From: Lachnoclostridium sp. UBA1308 | GTDB lineage: Bacteria > Bacillota > Clostridia > Lachnospirales > Lachnospiraceae | Assembly (NCBI GenBank): GCA_002307215.1 | Contig: DBTU01000043.1 | Span: forward strand, 1 to 50,598 | DNA: 50,598 nt | Reading direction: 5' to 3' | Shown here: piece after piece, positions 24,596 through 33,594 of the stretch | How positions within the stretch are numbered: the stretch's first letter is position 1 | How the letters are laid out: each line of letters begins with the position of its first letter | Notes under the pieces: model-generated | Databases searched by the model: none | What the model was told of the DNA's origin: nothing | The model's input: only the letters and a program-made list of their open reading frames with translations | Made by a program: the position numbers and the translations under genes

Positions 24596-26164
24596 GTGGA
24601 GTTGGTTAAAAAGAATATTCATATGAATAAATTAAGATGTAAGAGCACCCTGCAGCTTACATTGGATGATGACTTTAACGTTCCGGATGTCAAACCGGAC
24701 ATTGATCAGATAATAACCGAGCAGGGCGAAATCAGAATCAACGATATCAAAGCTATGAACGGTAAGCTTTTGGTGAAGGGGGTTCTTAAATTTAATATTC
24801 TTTATCTTAGCGAAGGAGATCAGAGACCAATTCAGAATATTTCGGGAGAGATACCCTTTGATGAAGTAATTAATATGGAGATCACCTGTACGGATGATGA
24901 GCCATCCGTAAAATGGGATCTTGAGGATCTTTCCACCGGCTTAATCAATTCAAGAAAGCTTAGTGTCAAATCAATCGTACGTCTGTATGTTGCAGTTGAA
25001 GATCTGTACGATGAGGAAACGGCAGTAATGGTTCAGGGGCCGGAGGATGTGCAGTATATCAATAAGAAAATTGAAGTAACAGATGTAGCTATTAATAAGA
25101 AGGATACCTTCCGCATCAAGGACGAGATTACACTTCCTACGAATAAGAGTAATATTGCGAATTTACTTTATAAGGATATTGGATTGAGCTCTGTGGAGGT
25201 AAGATTATTCGAGGATAAGTTTACAATCAAAGGGGAAGTACCGATATTTATTCTATATACAAGTGACGGTGAGGATAGTTCGGTGGAGTATTACGAAACA
25301 GATATTCCATTTAACGGAACGATCGACTGTAATGGATGTAACGAGGATATGATTGATGACATTACCTATGGAATCATCAGTCAAAATCTTGAGATCAAAC
25401 CGGATCCGGACGGCGAGGAAAGAGTAATGGATCTCGAGGTAATTCTGGAACTTGGAATAAAGGTGTATAAAGTGGAAGAACCTGAAGTTTTGCGTGATGT
25501 CTACTGCCCCTCCAAGGAAATAATACCAGTCATTCGTAATGCCGATTACGAGAATCTGGTAATTAAAAATAACAGTAAACACCGGATTGCAGACAGGATA
25601 AACGTACCGGTAAACCTGCCAAAGATTTTACAGATCTGTCATGCCCAGGGAGACATTAAGATTGATGATATCATTCCGGGAGATACTCAGCTTCAGGTCG
25701 ATGGCATCATTGAGGTAAAAATTCTTTACATATCGGAGGATGACCATAGACCAATGAATTCACTCAAAGGGGTCATCCCGTTTTCACAAATCATCGAGCT
25801 AAAGGGAATGAAGCCTGATAGTAACTATGAAATCAAGCCTTATATTGACCAGCTTAGCGTGATGATGCTAGACAGTGATGAAATTGAAGTTAAGGCTACT
25901 ATTAATCTGAACGCCATTGTGTTTGACCTAATTACCGAGGCTATCATTACAGATATTAATGTGGCAGAGCTTGATATGAATAAATTACAGTTGATGCCGG
26001 GTATTATCGGTTATATTGTTAAAAAGGGCGATTCTCTCTGGACAATTGCTAAGAAATATTATACAACGATGGACAGTATCAGAGATATCAACGAAATGGC
26101 CGATGACCGCATCAGTGAAGGCGACAAACTGATTATTATGAAACAGGTAGATGCTATTCTATAG
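24596..26164 (+). CDS. SPOCS (DUF3794) and LysM domain protein
   Basis: The 522-residue product contains repeated SPOCS/DUF3794-type beta-sandwich units: an N-terminal block with LDDDFNVPDVKPDIDQII, a middle block, and a related C-terminal block with VPVNLPKILQICHAQGDIK. It ends in one LysM module (YIVKKGDSLWTIAKKYY, about residues 472-518). SPOCS domains occur in spore coat/encasement proteins such as SpoVID, and LysM binds peptidoglycan, so a coat-to-cortex link is likely. There is no signal peptide, consistent with assembly from the mother-cell cytoplasm. Start: GTG at 24596, six bases after AAGGAGGGA; an in-frame ATG at 24569 precedes that site and is rejected. Confidence 0.85.
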   Translation: MELVKKNIHMNKLRCKSTLQLTLDDDFNVPDVKPDIDQIITEQGEIRINDIKAMNGKLLVKGVLKFNILYLSEGDQRPIQNISGEIPFDEVINMEITCTDDEPSVKWDLEDLSTGLINSRKLSVKSIVRLYVAVEDLYDEETAVMVQGPEDVQYINKKIEVTDVAINKKDTFRIKDEITLPTNKSNIANLLYKDIGLSSVEVRLFEDKFTIKGEVPIFILYTSDGEDSSVEYYETDIPFNGTIDCNGCNEDMIDDITYGIISQNLEIKPDPDGEERVMDLEVILELGIKVYKVEEPEVLRDVYCPSKEIIPVIRNADYENLVIKNNSKHRIADRINVPVNLPKILQICHAQGDIKIDDIIPGDTQLQVDGIIEVKILYISEDDHRPMNSLKGVIPFSQIIELKGMKPDSNYEIKPYIDQLSVMMLDSDEIEVKATINLNAIVFDLITEAIITDINVAELDMNKLQLMPGIIGYIVKKGDSLWTIAKKYYTTMDSIRDINEMADDRISEGDKLIIMKQVDAIL

Positions 26165-26440
26165 TGAATTTAAGCCGTGCTGTGTAGGCTTATACTGTAC
26201 TCCTTGTTTTACTAATGGATTTTAAAGATTCTTATAATTCATTGGTAGGAATAAGGGGTGCAGTTTTGTTTTTAAGTATAATTTTCTGTATATAAATAGA
26301 TTTAGTAGAAAAATTTTATCACATATCCATCACCTATTAAGAAATCTATAAATCATGCCGAAATATATACCACAACAATATTGTACTTGGGAGGTAAAGC
26401 CCTTCCAAAAGCATGGTGAAATTTTCCGTAGGATAAAGGC
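26165..26440. other. intergenic region downstream of SPOCS gene
   Basis: AAGCC and GGCTT (about 26170-26189) form a weak hairpin without a T run. TATAAT at 26277-26282 has no good -35. A 60-codon ORF here (26355-26537) is not believed because it runs through the repeated hairpins described next. Confidence 0.35.
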
Positions 26441-26492
26441 GGATTTCCACCAAAATCACGGAGGAGAAATCCTCCCAAAATCATGGAGGATT
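26441..26492 (+). promoter_or_regulatory. leader with competing hairpins over the ribosome site
   Basis: Three mutually exclusive helices can be drawn. GGATTTC (26441-26447) pairs with GAAATCC (26466-26472). GGAGGA (26460-26465) pairs with TCCTCC (26470-26475) around a GAAA tetraloop. AATCCTCC (26468-26475) pairs with GGAGGATT (26485-26492). The last stem buries the ribosome site of the gene starting at 26497, while either of the first two frees it. Three imperfect CCAAAA-TCATGG-type repeats (about 26402, 26449, 26474) make up the region. Confidence 0.5.
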
Positions 26493-26496
26493 GGAT

Positions 26497-27156
26497 ATGA
26501 GCGTAAACGGAGTTACGAATTCAACACAAACTTATGACAGTAAGAGTACGACTAAGACGAAGGATACCGAGAAAAAGACTACCGGCGATACTTCAGGAAT
26601 AGACAGTACGGCTGTCGTATATGAAAAGAGTGATCGGTCAACAACGGAAAAGAAGGTCTATAAGACAGATACTGCGACGATCGAACGGTTAAAAGCAGAA
26701 GCAGATCAGAGATACCAGAGCTTGAGGGATCTTGTTGAGAAGATGTTAGTAAAACAGGGAAAGACTTTTTCCGATGCGACAGATATCTATGCACTTCTTC
26801 GAGCAGGCAAGGTTGAGATTGATCCCGAGACCAGTGCGAAGGCGAAAGAAGATGTTGCAGAAGATGGTTATTGGGGAGTTGAGAAAACTTCGGAGCGCAT
26901 GCTCTCTTTTGCAAAAGCGCTTACCGGTGGAGATACCTCGAAGGCTGATGATATGATTAAAGCGATTAAGAAGGGCTTTGATCAGGCGACAAAAGCGTGG
27001 GGTGACGATCTTCCCGATATCTGTAAGACGACGATGCAGACGACCATTAAGAAGCTGGAAGCATGGAGAGATGGACTTGGTAGCAGCGACAGCATGAGTA
27101 ACGAGGCAGAAGACACTATTACCGGACAAGCAGCAGCCAGTACCATTGCAAAATAA
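26497..27156 (+). CDS. Ser/Thr/Lys-rich protein with DUF5610-like C-terminus
   Basis: The 219-residue product has a low-complexity N-terminus rich in S, T, K and D (about residues 1-65). A helical C-terminal domain follows: EDGYWGVEKTSERMLSFAKAL, then TSKADDMIKAIKKGFDQA and AWGDDLPDICKTTM. That pattern resembles, from memory, proteins annotated DUF5610 in flagellated or Vibrio-like bacteria; I am not certain. No signal peptide or membrane segment. The ATG at 26497 uses GGAGGA; a TTG at 26491 overlaps that site. The leader suggests translational control. Confidence 0.72.
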   Translation: MSVNGVTNSTQTYDSKSTTKTKDTEKKTTGDTSGIDSTAVVYEKSDRSTTEKKVYKTDTATIERLKAEADQRYQSLRDLVEKMLVKQGKTFSDATDIYALLRAGKVEIDPETSAKAKEDVAEDGYWGVEKTSERMLSFAKALTGGDTSKADDMIKAIKKGFDQATKAWGDDLPDICKTTMQTTIKKLEAWRDGLGSSDSMSNEAEDTITGQAAASTIAK

Positions 27157-27191
27157 AAAAGAAAAAGAATGAAGGTTTTGACAAAATATAT

Positions 27192-27227
27192 AATGCCGGA
27201 AGTGTTTCCATAACTTCCGGCATTTCT
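27192..27227. terminator. bidirectional terminator between DUF5610-like gene and ispE
   Basis: AATGCCGGAAGT (27192-27203) pairs perfectly with ACTTCCGGCATT (27213-27224), with T-rich flanks on both strands. Confidence 0.8.
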
Positions 27228-27281
27228 TATTGTGTTCCCAGCATGGGCGCAATCTGATATCGTAGTGAATTAAGAGTTATA

Positions 27282-28157
27282 TTATTCGGTGGGTTGATAG
27301 GGATAGGTGAGAAATACCTGTCGGTAAAGGCCCGGATTCACTCTAAAATAGTGAAAAGCCTTTCTGGCAGACACGGGATTTCGATAAATGCCAAATACAG
27401 TCGGACCGCTGCCACTCATTAAGGAAACCATAGCTCCAAGCTCGGTCATCCTGGATTTTATTTCATGAATGACCGGATAATCTTTTATGGTTACAGTCTG
27501 AAGGATATTGTCCATTAGGCCGGCCAGACTGACCAAATCGTCTTTTGCTAAAGCTGCCCTCATACCTGCTATATCCGGATGCGAAACATTGCCATTTAAA
27601 CGTAGATTCTCGTACACATATCGGGTAGACACACTGATATCCGGCTTTACAAGAAGAATCTGACATCCCCGTAGGGCCGGCAGAGGAGTAAGTATTTCGC
27701 CGATGCCCTCGCTCAATGCAGTTCCAAGCAGGATGCAATAAGGAACATCAGCTCCGAGCTTAACGCCCAGCTTCATAAGCTCTGCCTGTGTCATGCCCGT
27801 GTCGTAAAGCTCATTTAAACCCTTAAGAGTTGCCGCGGCATCAGAGCTCCCGCCAGCTAAGCCGGCAGCTATGGGTATTTTCTTATCAAGCATTATATGT
27901 ACATATTCTCTAGCAGAGATTGTTTCTAAAAACAGAGCAGCGGCCTTGTATACCAGATTATTCATATCTACCGGAAGACCCCTGCGGTTTGTCTGAAGGA
28001 ATATGCCATTTCCGCTTGTCTTCCTTATTTTTAAAGTATCATGCAGCGCAAGGGACTGCATAATCATACATACCTCGTGATAGCCGTCTTCACGTTTTCT
28101 TATTACATCGAGTCCAAGATTGATTTTTGCATAAGCCTTTACCGTAATGGAATCCAT
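27282..28157 (-). CDS. ispE: 4-diphosphocytidyl-2-C-methyl-D-erythritol kinase
   Basis: This enzyme phosphorylates CDP-methylerythritol in the non-mevalonate isoprenoid pathway. The 291-residue GHMP kinase has an N-terminal KAYAKINLGLDV motif, the ATP-binding glycine loop PIAAGLAGGSSDAAATL (about residues 95-111), and a C-terminal MSGSGPTVFG motif. Length is normal. Start: ATG at 28157, five bases after GGGAGG; a TTG at 28172 would overlap that site. It lies just after spoIIR on the same strand but has its own promoter. Confidence 0.95.
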   Translation of the reverse strand: MDSITVKAYAKINLGLDVIRKREDGYHEVCMIMQSLALHDTLKIRKTSGNGIFLQTNRRGLPVDMNNLVYKAAALFLETISAREYVHIMLDKKIPIAAGLAGGSSDAAATLKGLNELYDTGMTQAELMKLGVKLGADVPYCILLGTALSEGIGEILTPLPALRGCQILLVKPDISVSTRYVYENLRLNGNVSHPDIAGMRAALAKDDLVSLAGLMDNILQTVTIKDYPVIHEIKSRMTELGAMVSLMSGSGPTVFGIYRNPVSARKAFHYFRVNPGLYRQVFLTYPYQPTE

Positions 28158-28187
28158 AATATCCTCCCGCAATCTTGTGATAAGCGT

Positions 28188-28216
28188 ATTCTATCATAGA
28201 TTAATTTTGTTTACAA
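28188..28216 (-). promoter_or_regulatory. sigma-A promoter of ispE
   Basis: On the minus strand TTGTAA (28216-28211) and TAGAAT (28193-28188) are 17 bp apart, in the gap between spoIIR and ispE. Confidence 0.6.
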
Positions 28217-28229
28217 TAATATGGTACAA

Positions 28230-28940
28230 TCAATGAAAAAGCTTTTTAATGGAATCTAAAATCTTAAATTTTATTTTAATTGGTTTTTTTTGATTAACCA
28301 GAGAATCATATTCCTCTTCCGTTAGCAGATGCTTTAGCTTTTTGTTCGTTGTTTCGTCGACAATACCGTAGGTATCATCAACAAAGCACAAGGGCGGAAA
28401 CATGACACACCACCAATTCTTTCCCTCGGCTGCTCCTATCTGGACACGAAGAGCCTCATAGACGCCCGGAGGAAAAGTGCAGCTTCCATACACCTTCAAC
28501 GGAAAAAAGCAATCGCCCATAGTAACTTTTACCGGATAATTGTATCCATATTGTTTTATGGATTCCTCTGCTATCTTCTGAATAAAATCAAGGTTTTTAG
28601 ATAGAATGTAGCGAGCATCATCTATGGAGTTTACGTCACTTAACAGTGGCGACAGGCTGTCCACAAGTTTATCCTTGATCTTAAGCTTAAGAGCCTGATC
28701 CGCGGTGCTATCACTATTTGCAATTACATGAAAACGAATAATGTTCTTTGCGATACCCTCCTGAATATTTGAATTATGTATAGCAGTTACTTTGATCAGA
28801 CACATGGCAACGAAGCAGATAAAGAGTAGACTTATAAAAAGTGGGGTTCTGAACTGAATTGACCTGCAAGTATCCCTTCCCCGAAACAATCTGGCTTTTA
28901 AAAATAAACATATAGCATTTACTTTGTTATGTAATTTCAT
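28230..28940 (-). CDS. spoIIR: stage II sporulation protein R
   Basis: SpoIIR is the forespore signal that activates pro-sigma-E processing in the mother cell. The 236-residue product has one N-terminal membrane/signal segment (about residues 30-50, LFISLLFICFVAMCLI) after a basic region. It also has the family hallmarks IRFHVIANSDS, DQALKLKIKDK, CTFPPGVYEALRVQIG and NWWCVMFPPLCFVD. The ATG at 28940 follows GGAGGG. A candidate sigma-F-type promoter lies about 60-95 bp upstream, consistent with forespore expression. Confidence 0.95.
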   Translation of the reverse strand: MKLHNKVNAICLFLKARLFRGRDTCRSIQFRTPLFISLLFICFVAMCLIKVTAIHNSNIQEGIAKNIIRFHVIANSDSTADQALKLKIKDKLVDSLSPLLSDVNSIDDARYILSKNLDFIQKIAEESIKQYGYNYPVKVTMGDCFFPLKVYGSCTFPPGVYEALRVQIGAAEGKNWWCVMFPPLCFVDDTYGIVDETTNKKLKHLLTEEEYDSLVNQKKPIKIKFKILDSIKKLFH

Positions 28941-29007
28941 ATTTCCCTCCATTTCTTACGATAAATACATGCATGACTTTTTCTATTGCCTTAGAATAAT
29001 AACTCAA

Positions 29008-29035
29008 TTATTTACCACAATATGGATAGCTATAC
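29008..29035 (-). promoter_or_regulatory. candidate sigma-F promoter of spoIIR
   Basis: On the minus strand GTATA (29035-29031), a 14-bp spacer and GGTAAATAA (29016-29008) resemble the sigma-F consensus as I remember it (GYWTA and GG-rich -10). No sigma-A-type -10 fits better. Based on pattern only. Confidence 0.4.
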
Positions 29036-29201
29036 AAATAGCAAAATAATATTATCAAAAGGATATTAGGAAAAGATAAAATTGTAAGATTTGCTGTGGA
29101 AAAATGAAACATTATTGTAGATAAAATGAGAGATTATTCTATTGCCACAAGGGGTGGAATTAGATAGAATAGATAGGGAGATGAAGAGAACGGAGGTTAA
29201 G

Positions 29202-29621
29202 ATGACGAAGGAAGTATTAATCACGATCAGAGGGATTCAACCGGATACGCAAGAGGATCCTATCATAATGACCGCCCCGGGAACCTATTATTTGACGAAC
29301 GGCAAACATTATATACATTATGAAGAGAGTATAGAAGGTTCGGATAGCAAATTGAGGAGTATCATAAAAATATCCGAAGACAGGATTATTTTAATGAAAA
29401 AGGGGATATCGGCGGCACAAATGATATTTGACATAAAGCAGGAGGAACAGGCTGTCTACCAGACTCCATACGGCGATATTGCCTTACGGACAGTTACGAA
29501 GGAAATCAATTTATCGGTTTCCGAAAACAGGGTGGAAATTGCGTTGGAATATGCTCTATATACAGAAGATGGTAAGTTATCAGATAACAAACTGAATATA
29601 TCGATAGAAGAAAGAATTTGA
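29202..29621 (+). CDS. DUF1934 family beta-barrel protein
   Basis: The 139-residue product resembles DUF1934 (YwiB-like) proteins, small beta-barrels of unknown function in Firmicutes. Diagnostic stretches are TKEVLITIRGIQ, NGKHYIHYEESIEG, and QTPYGDIALRTVTKEINLSV. Start: ATG at 29202, right after CGGAGG; in-frame ATGs at 29142 and 29181 give longer but less convincing N-termini. It ends four bases from the convergent CapA-like gene with no visible terminator between, so their transcripts probably overlap. Confidence 0.82.
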   Translation: MTKEVLITIRGIQPDTQEDPIIMTAPGTYYLTNGKHYIHYEESIEGSDSKLRSIIKISEDRIILMKKGISAAQMIFDIKQEEQAVYQTPYGDIALRTVTKEINLSVSENRVEIALEYALYTEDGKLSDNKLNISIEERI

Positions 29622-29625
29622 GTTT

Positions 29626-30822
29626 TTACTTAGACTCGGAGATGAAGCCGTCTTTATCGATGGTGACATGATAGGAGATTTCCTCCATATAATCGTAATA
29701 GTCCTTCTTATCAACTCCATCCGTTAACAGACTTGTATAGGTATCTGAGTACACAGCCGGAAGAAGTTGCATCCTCACCCCTCCTTCGGGGTCAAGATAA
29801 AGCTTCAAGAATCCGGACTTATCCGACCGGCTGGTGAAGATAAAATTCCCCAGACTGTAAGCAATGGGCTTACCCTTATAATACTCAAACCCTTCCATTA
29901 CATGGGGGTGACATCCGATTACCGCGTCAGCACCGGCATCTATATATTGCTTTGCCAGGCTCGTCTGGTATTCTTGCGGGTGATTATCACGCTCGACGCC
30001 CCAGTGAACGAAAATTACGACAAAGTCACTATTTCCTTTCGCTTCTTGAATAGATTCAAGAATCAAGGAGGGATCGTAGGTTCCAATCATTCCGGGGGTT
30101 GTATCGGTAGCATACCAATTCATTGAAAATACGACACGGGAGGCAGCTAAAAAAGCGATTTTCTTACCCCCTATTTCACGATAGATCGGCGCTTTGGCAC
30201 GGTCCATCGTATCACCGGCGCCGACATAGTTAATACCTGCATCGTCTAAGGTACGGAAGGTGTCGAGTAAAGCCTCCTGGCCATAATCCAAGGCGTGATT
30301 ATTGGCTAGGGATACAACATCGACTCCCATATCCGTCAGGATACTAACGCGGTCAGGATCTGCCCGGAAGGTGTAGGTCTTATCCGGTGTTTTTGTTCCG
30401 CCCGTGCTGTAAGAGAACTCATTATTCAGCATCAGGACATCGACAGCCTGCATTTCCTTTAATAAATCTTCGGAGAGAATTCCAAGAATACCTTTATCCT
30501 CAGAGTCATACTTTTTAGCAGGGGGATTATTTTCGTCCAGATTAACATCTCCCGCAAACCCAAGTACGATAGGGCTGTCAGGTTGTTCAGATGGAAGAGG
30601 AGTCACAGTGACAGGAGTAGGCGTAGCGGAGGGTGTGTCGGAGCCTAGAGCTGCAGTCGGGCTAATGGCTATGCTAATCGGAGTAGAAGCGGGTGTTTTG
30701 TTCGCTTCGTTCTGGGTTGTCCGATCCTGATTTTGATGATAGGCAAAAATAAGAAGGGCAGTTAATACACAGACAGATATAATACTTATTAATATAAGTA
30801 TTATGATATTCCTTTTTTTCAT
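29626..30822 (-). CDS. CapA family (PGA_cap) anchored metallophosphatase-like protein
   Basis: The 398-residue product has an N-terminal membrane anchor (about residues 5-27, IIILILISIISVCVLTALLI) and a Thr/Pro/Ser-rich spacer (about 35-80). A CapA/PGA_cap domain follows: GFAGDVNLDENNPPA (about 88-102), LNNEFSYS, SLANNHALDYG and VIFVHWGVERD, then IGCHPHVMEGFEYY and AYSLGNFIFTS. These are the metal-binding residues of the calcineurin-like CapA fold. Family members take part in poly-gamma-glutamate or other surface polymer work; no cap operon is here, so the role is uncertain. The ATG at 30822 follows GGAGGAGC. Confidence 0.88.
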   Translation of the reverse strand: MKKRNIIILILISIISVCVLTALLIFAYHQNQDRTTQNEANKTPASTPISIAISPTAALGSDTPSATPTPVTVTPLPSEQPDSPIVLGFAGDVNLDENNPPAKKYDSEDKGILGILSEDLLKEMQAVDVLMLNNEFSYSTGGTKTPDKTYTFRADPDRVSILTDMGVDVVSLANNHALDYGQEALLDTFRTLDDAGINYVGAGDTMDRAKAPIYREIGGKKIAFLAASRVVFSMNWYATDTTPGMIGTYDPSLILESIQEAKGNSDFVVIFVHWGVERDNHPQEYQTSLAKQYIDAGADAVIGCHPHVMEGFEYYKGKPIAYSLGNFIFTSRSDKSGFLKLYLDPEGGVRMQLLPAVYSDTYTSLLTDGVDKKDYYDYMEEISYHVTIDKDGFISESK

Positions 30823-30926
30823 AAGCTCCTCCATTCATACATAGAGCCGGTATTCGGGTATGCGATAGGAAATATAAATCCCCTTAACCCTCCGAGTACG
30901 ACGGAAGGTAAGAGGAATGTATTTTG

Positions 30927-31382
30927 CTATTTATCTTTTCTAAGTACGCCGGTGAGCCTCTTAAAGATGCTCTTTTTCTCTTTCTTGACTTCCAAGTTGC
31001 CTCTTAAGCCCTTAACCTCCATGATATAAATGCCGCTGATTACGGCTTTAATTTCCTTTTTAACGGGAATTAATTCGAATACCTTGGGATCACTGACGAG
31101 GGACATTACCTTTGGTCCGATTTTGGCTTTTACAATCGGAACCTTTGAACCGCGCATGTACCTTGGAGTCTGATCAAGGACAATCTTAGGTAAGTTGGCA
31201 TCCTTCATTTTCATTCTCTTTTTATCAATAACAAGGATGGAAACTGTTTGGGCTGCCGCTTGCATCTGTGCCTGTGATTCGTTCTGACGCTTCTCAAGCC
31301 TCTTTCCAAAAAAGAATAAACCGATAACGATGCCGGCTACGATAACCACCGCTATAATTAAAAAAATAATCCATGATGGCAT
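30927..31382 (-). CDS. membrane-anchored hypothetical protein, 151 aa
   Basis: I do not recognise a named family. It has one N-terminal membrane segment (about residues 3-27, IIFLIIAVVIVAGIVIGLFF) followed by KR-rich cytoplasmic sequence, then an alpha/beta soluble domain (TVSILVIDKKRMKMKDANLP; KVPIVKAKIGPKVMSLVSD) and a basic C-terminal tail. The ATG at 31382 follows GAGGAGG. It stands between the CapA-like gene and plsC on the same strand. Confidence 0.78.
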   Translation of the reverse strand: MPSWIIFLIIAVVIVAGIVIGLFFFGKRLEKRQNESQAQMQAAAQTVSILVIDKKRMKMKDANLPKIVLDQTPRYMRGSKVPIVKAKIGPKVMSLVSDPKVFELIPVKKEIKAVISGIYIMEVKGLRGNLEVKKEKKSIFKRLTGVLRKDK

Positions 31383-31521
31383 GAGATATGTACCTCCTCA
31401 ATAGTATCAATTTCAAATGCTTGTCCCTTATTGGGTACGGTATATTGTATCATCTTTTTATTAAAAAATAAATAAGAATATTTTTGTCTGTAAGGATAAC
31501 CATTCGACAAAATATATTATA

Positions 31522-32250
31522 TTAAATCATCTCTACATTTTTCGTTAAGGTATTTCGTATAATATCCTGAACATAGGAGCCAAGGAACTTCTGCTGTTCC
31601 TTGGACAGCTCTTTCGGATATATGGGTTTTCCGTATTCTATAACCACATGCGCATGATGTACCCAAGGTAGGTGTTTCTCAAATATCGCATCTGTGTTAC
31701 TGATAGACACCGGAATGATGGCACAGCCGGTCTTTTCGGCGATCTTAAAGCTACCTTCCTTAAAAGGTCGCATTTCATCGCCTTGACTTCTGGTCCCCTC
31801 GGGAGAAATAAATACCGAATAACCGGCCTTTATCTGGGCGATTGCCTTCAGCACGGTTTTTAAACCCTGCTTGATATCTTCGCGGTCCAAGAAGAAGCAT
31901 TGCAGAAAGCGCATCCACCAGCTTATAAACGGTATTTTGGCCATTTCCTTCTTAGCCATAAAGCCGGTAAGAGTCGGAACGGTAGAATATGCAACAAGGA
32001 TGTCAAAATAACTTCTGTGATTGGAGACATATAATACGGATTCCTTCTTTGGTATATTACTTAGCCCAAGTACGGTTCGTTTCACTCCGCAGATAAAAAG
32101 TATCACATAGAAAGCACCAACGACAATTTTTTGGGAGCTTGCTACCATTGCGCGGTGACTAAACCTTCCAATCAATAGTTCGATCAGAAAGAGAGGGATA
32201 CTGATAACAAAGAATATCAACAAGAAAATTAGTGTAAAAACCGATCGCAT
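31522..32250 (-). CDS. plsC: 1-acyl-sn-glycerol-3-phosphate acyltransferase
   Basis: This membrane enzyme makes phosphatidic acid by acylating lysophosphatidate. The 242-residue product has an N-terminal hydrophobic segment, the catalytic HX4D motif in SNHRSYFDI (about residues 76-84), and the glycerol-phosphate motif SPEGTRSQG (about 150-158). The later VPVSISNTDAI is also typical of the family. Ribosome site AGGAGG. It starts 16 bp after the VanY-type carboxypeptidase gene and is probably cotranscribed with it, linking membrane and wall synthesis. Confidence 0.92.
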   Translation of the reverse strand: MRSVFTLIFLLIFFVISIPLFLIELLIGRFSHRAMVASSQKIVVGAFYVILFICGVKRTVLGLSNIPKKESVLYVSNHRSYFDILVAYSTVPTLTGFMAKKEMAKIPFISWWMRFLQCFFLDREDIKQGLKTVLKAIAQIKAGYSVFISPEGTRSQGDEMRPFKEGSFKIAEKTGCAIIPVSISNTDAIFEKHLPWVHHAHVVIEYGKPIYPKELSKEQQKFLGSYVQDIIRNTLTKNVEMI

Positions 32251-32266
32251 AAAAACCTCCTATTGT

Positions 32267-33478
32267 TTATTCAATAATAATATCCATAGTTCCTGTAATG
32301 TTATCCGAATTGTCTGTGCCGTTGTCTATCGGGTTATTACCCGAATTGTCATCTGTCGGTATGTCTGTCACCAAAGCACCTGTAGTAGGGGTTGGTACCG
32401 GTGTTGCACCTTCTCCGTCACCGGGATAGTCCGTATTTTCATCAGGATCTGAAGGATCAGAAGGATTGTCATTGTCTGTATTTGTATCGGTGGGGGTTGG
32501 AGTTGCAGCACTCACCGTAACAGTTGGAGTAGGGGTAATGGTTACCGTAACAGTTGGAGCAACATAGTTGATGATATCTGCATACATCAGCTCAAAATCA
32601 AAATTTGGATCCGGTGTATAGTGATAGTACTCATCGAGTGTAAGCTGGTTATCATATAAGTAATAGGAAAGTCCCCTACCCACGTAGCGGATATGCCAAG
32701 GCTCATAGGCATATCCGGTGATATCCGCTTTATCCTTAGGATATCTTATAATAAAACCATATTTATATGAGTTATTAGCGAGCCATTTTCCCTCAAGGGT
32801 ATCTGCAAACTCATCAGAAAGTTTATAATTTAAGGATTTAGTAGAAACATCCATTGAAAGGCCGGTTTGATGTTCACTTGTACCGGGTACGGCCGAATAT
32901 TGAAGGGTATGTGTCTTGCCTTGGGTTACGATATTGTTTGTAAATATCTTATATTGACGAGCATAGGAACGGTAACCGGAGACGCCTGAGAGAAAACAGC
33001 CATCCTTCTCGGCCGCAGCAAACAGCTTTTCGATGGCTTTCGCAGCTTCGGAACGCATCAGTGTACGTTCGTCGTAAGTCAATATGTCAAAGTGGATATT
33101 AGGTGTTACAAGATCGCTCGGTTTATAATTCTTCGAAAGGGCATATTCCTTGTTAACATAGACTGTAATACTGGAAGGGTCCAAATCCATCTCGGTGGAA
33201 GGAACAAAGGAAGTGACTTCTTCGTCAATCACCGGTTCCGGAGCGGCGGTGATCGTAGGATCGTTATTTTCTAACGTTGGTGAAACATATGTAAAGTCAT
33301 TGCCTGTAACTGCAATCGCTCCGGGTGAAGCTACGGCATCAACATTTTTACCGGTATGGGTTAACACAAGGGGTAAAGCACAGCTAATAATAATAAATAT
33401 AACGGCTAAACTCATCGTAATAATTAGAAATTTTCTATTTTTTATGATCAATCTGATCAATTTCCTTTGTTTATTCAA
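32267..33478 (-). CDS. VanY-type D-Ala-D-Ala carboxypeptidase (M15) with TP-rich tail
   Basis: The 403-residue product has an N-terminal membrane anchor (about residues 18-40), a spacer, and an M15/VanY zinc peptidase domain. This contains the SGYRSYARQ motif, zinc ligands in SEHQTGLSMDVS, and the catalytic EPWHIRYVG block. It trims terminal D-alanine from peptidoglycan stem peptides. After the catalytic domain there is a 100-residue low-complexity tail of T, P, D, N and G (TVTITPTPTVTVSAATPTPT), possibly wall-spanning or glycosylated. The start codon is TTG at 33478 with GGAG upstream. It heads a transcript continuing into plsC. Confidence 0.88.
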   Translation of the reverse strand: MNKQRKLIRLIIKNRKFLIITMSLAVIFIIISCALPLVLTHTGKNVDAVASPGAIAVTGNDFTYVSPTLENNDPTITAAPEPVIDEEVTSFVPSTEMDLDPSSITVYVNKEYALSKNYKPSDLVTPNIHFDILTYDERTLMRSEAAKAIEKLFAAAEKDGCFLSGVSGYRSYARQYKIFTNNIVTQGKTHTLQYSAVPGTSEHQTGLSMDVSTKSLNYKLSDEFADTLEGKWLANNSYKYGFIIRYPKDKADITGYAYEPWHIRYVGRGLSYYLYDNQLTLDEYYHYTPDPNFDFELMYADIINYVAPTVTVTITPTPTVTVSAATPTPTDTNTDNDNPSDPSDPDENTDYPGDGEGATPVPTPTTGALVTDIPTDDNSGNNPIDNGTDNSDNITGTMDIIIE

Positions 33479-33565
33479 TCAGATAGCTCCTTTCGTGACT
33501 GGCAAAAACATGGCGCTACAGGTAACTACGTAGAAACATTCCGGATCATACGTATAGTAGCGCAT

Positions 33566-33594
33566 TTATTAATACTATATGGGGGTATTGACAA
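33566..33594 (-). promoter_or_regulatory. promoter of VanY-plsC unit
   Basis: On the minus strand TTGTCA (33594-33589) and TAATAA (33571-33566) with a 17-bp spacer. Confidence 0.5.

Noticed and set aside
26355..26537. 60-codon ORF before the DUF5610-like gene
   Set aside because: It runs through the repeated hairpins, overlaps the next gene in another frame and has no ribosome site.
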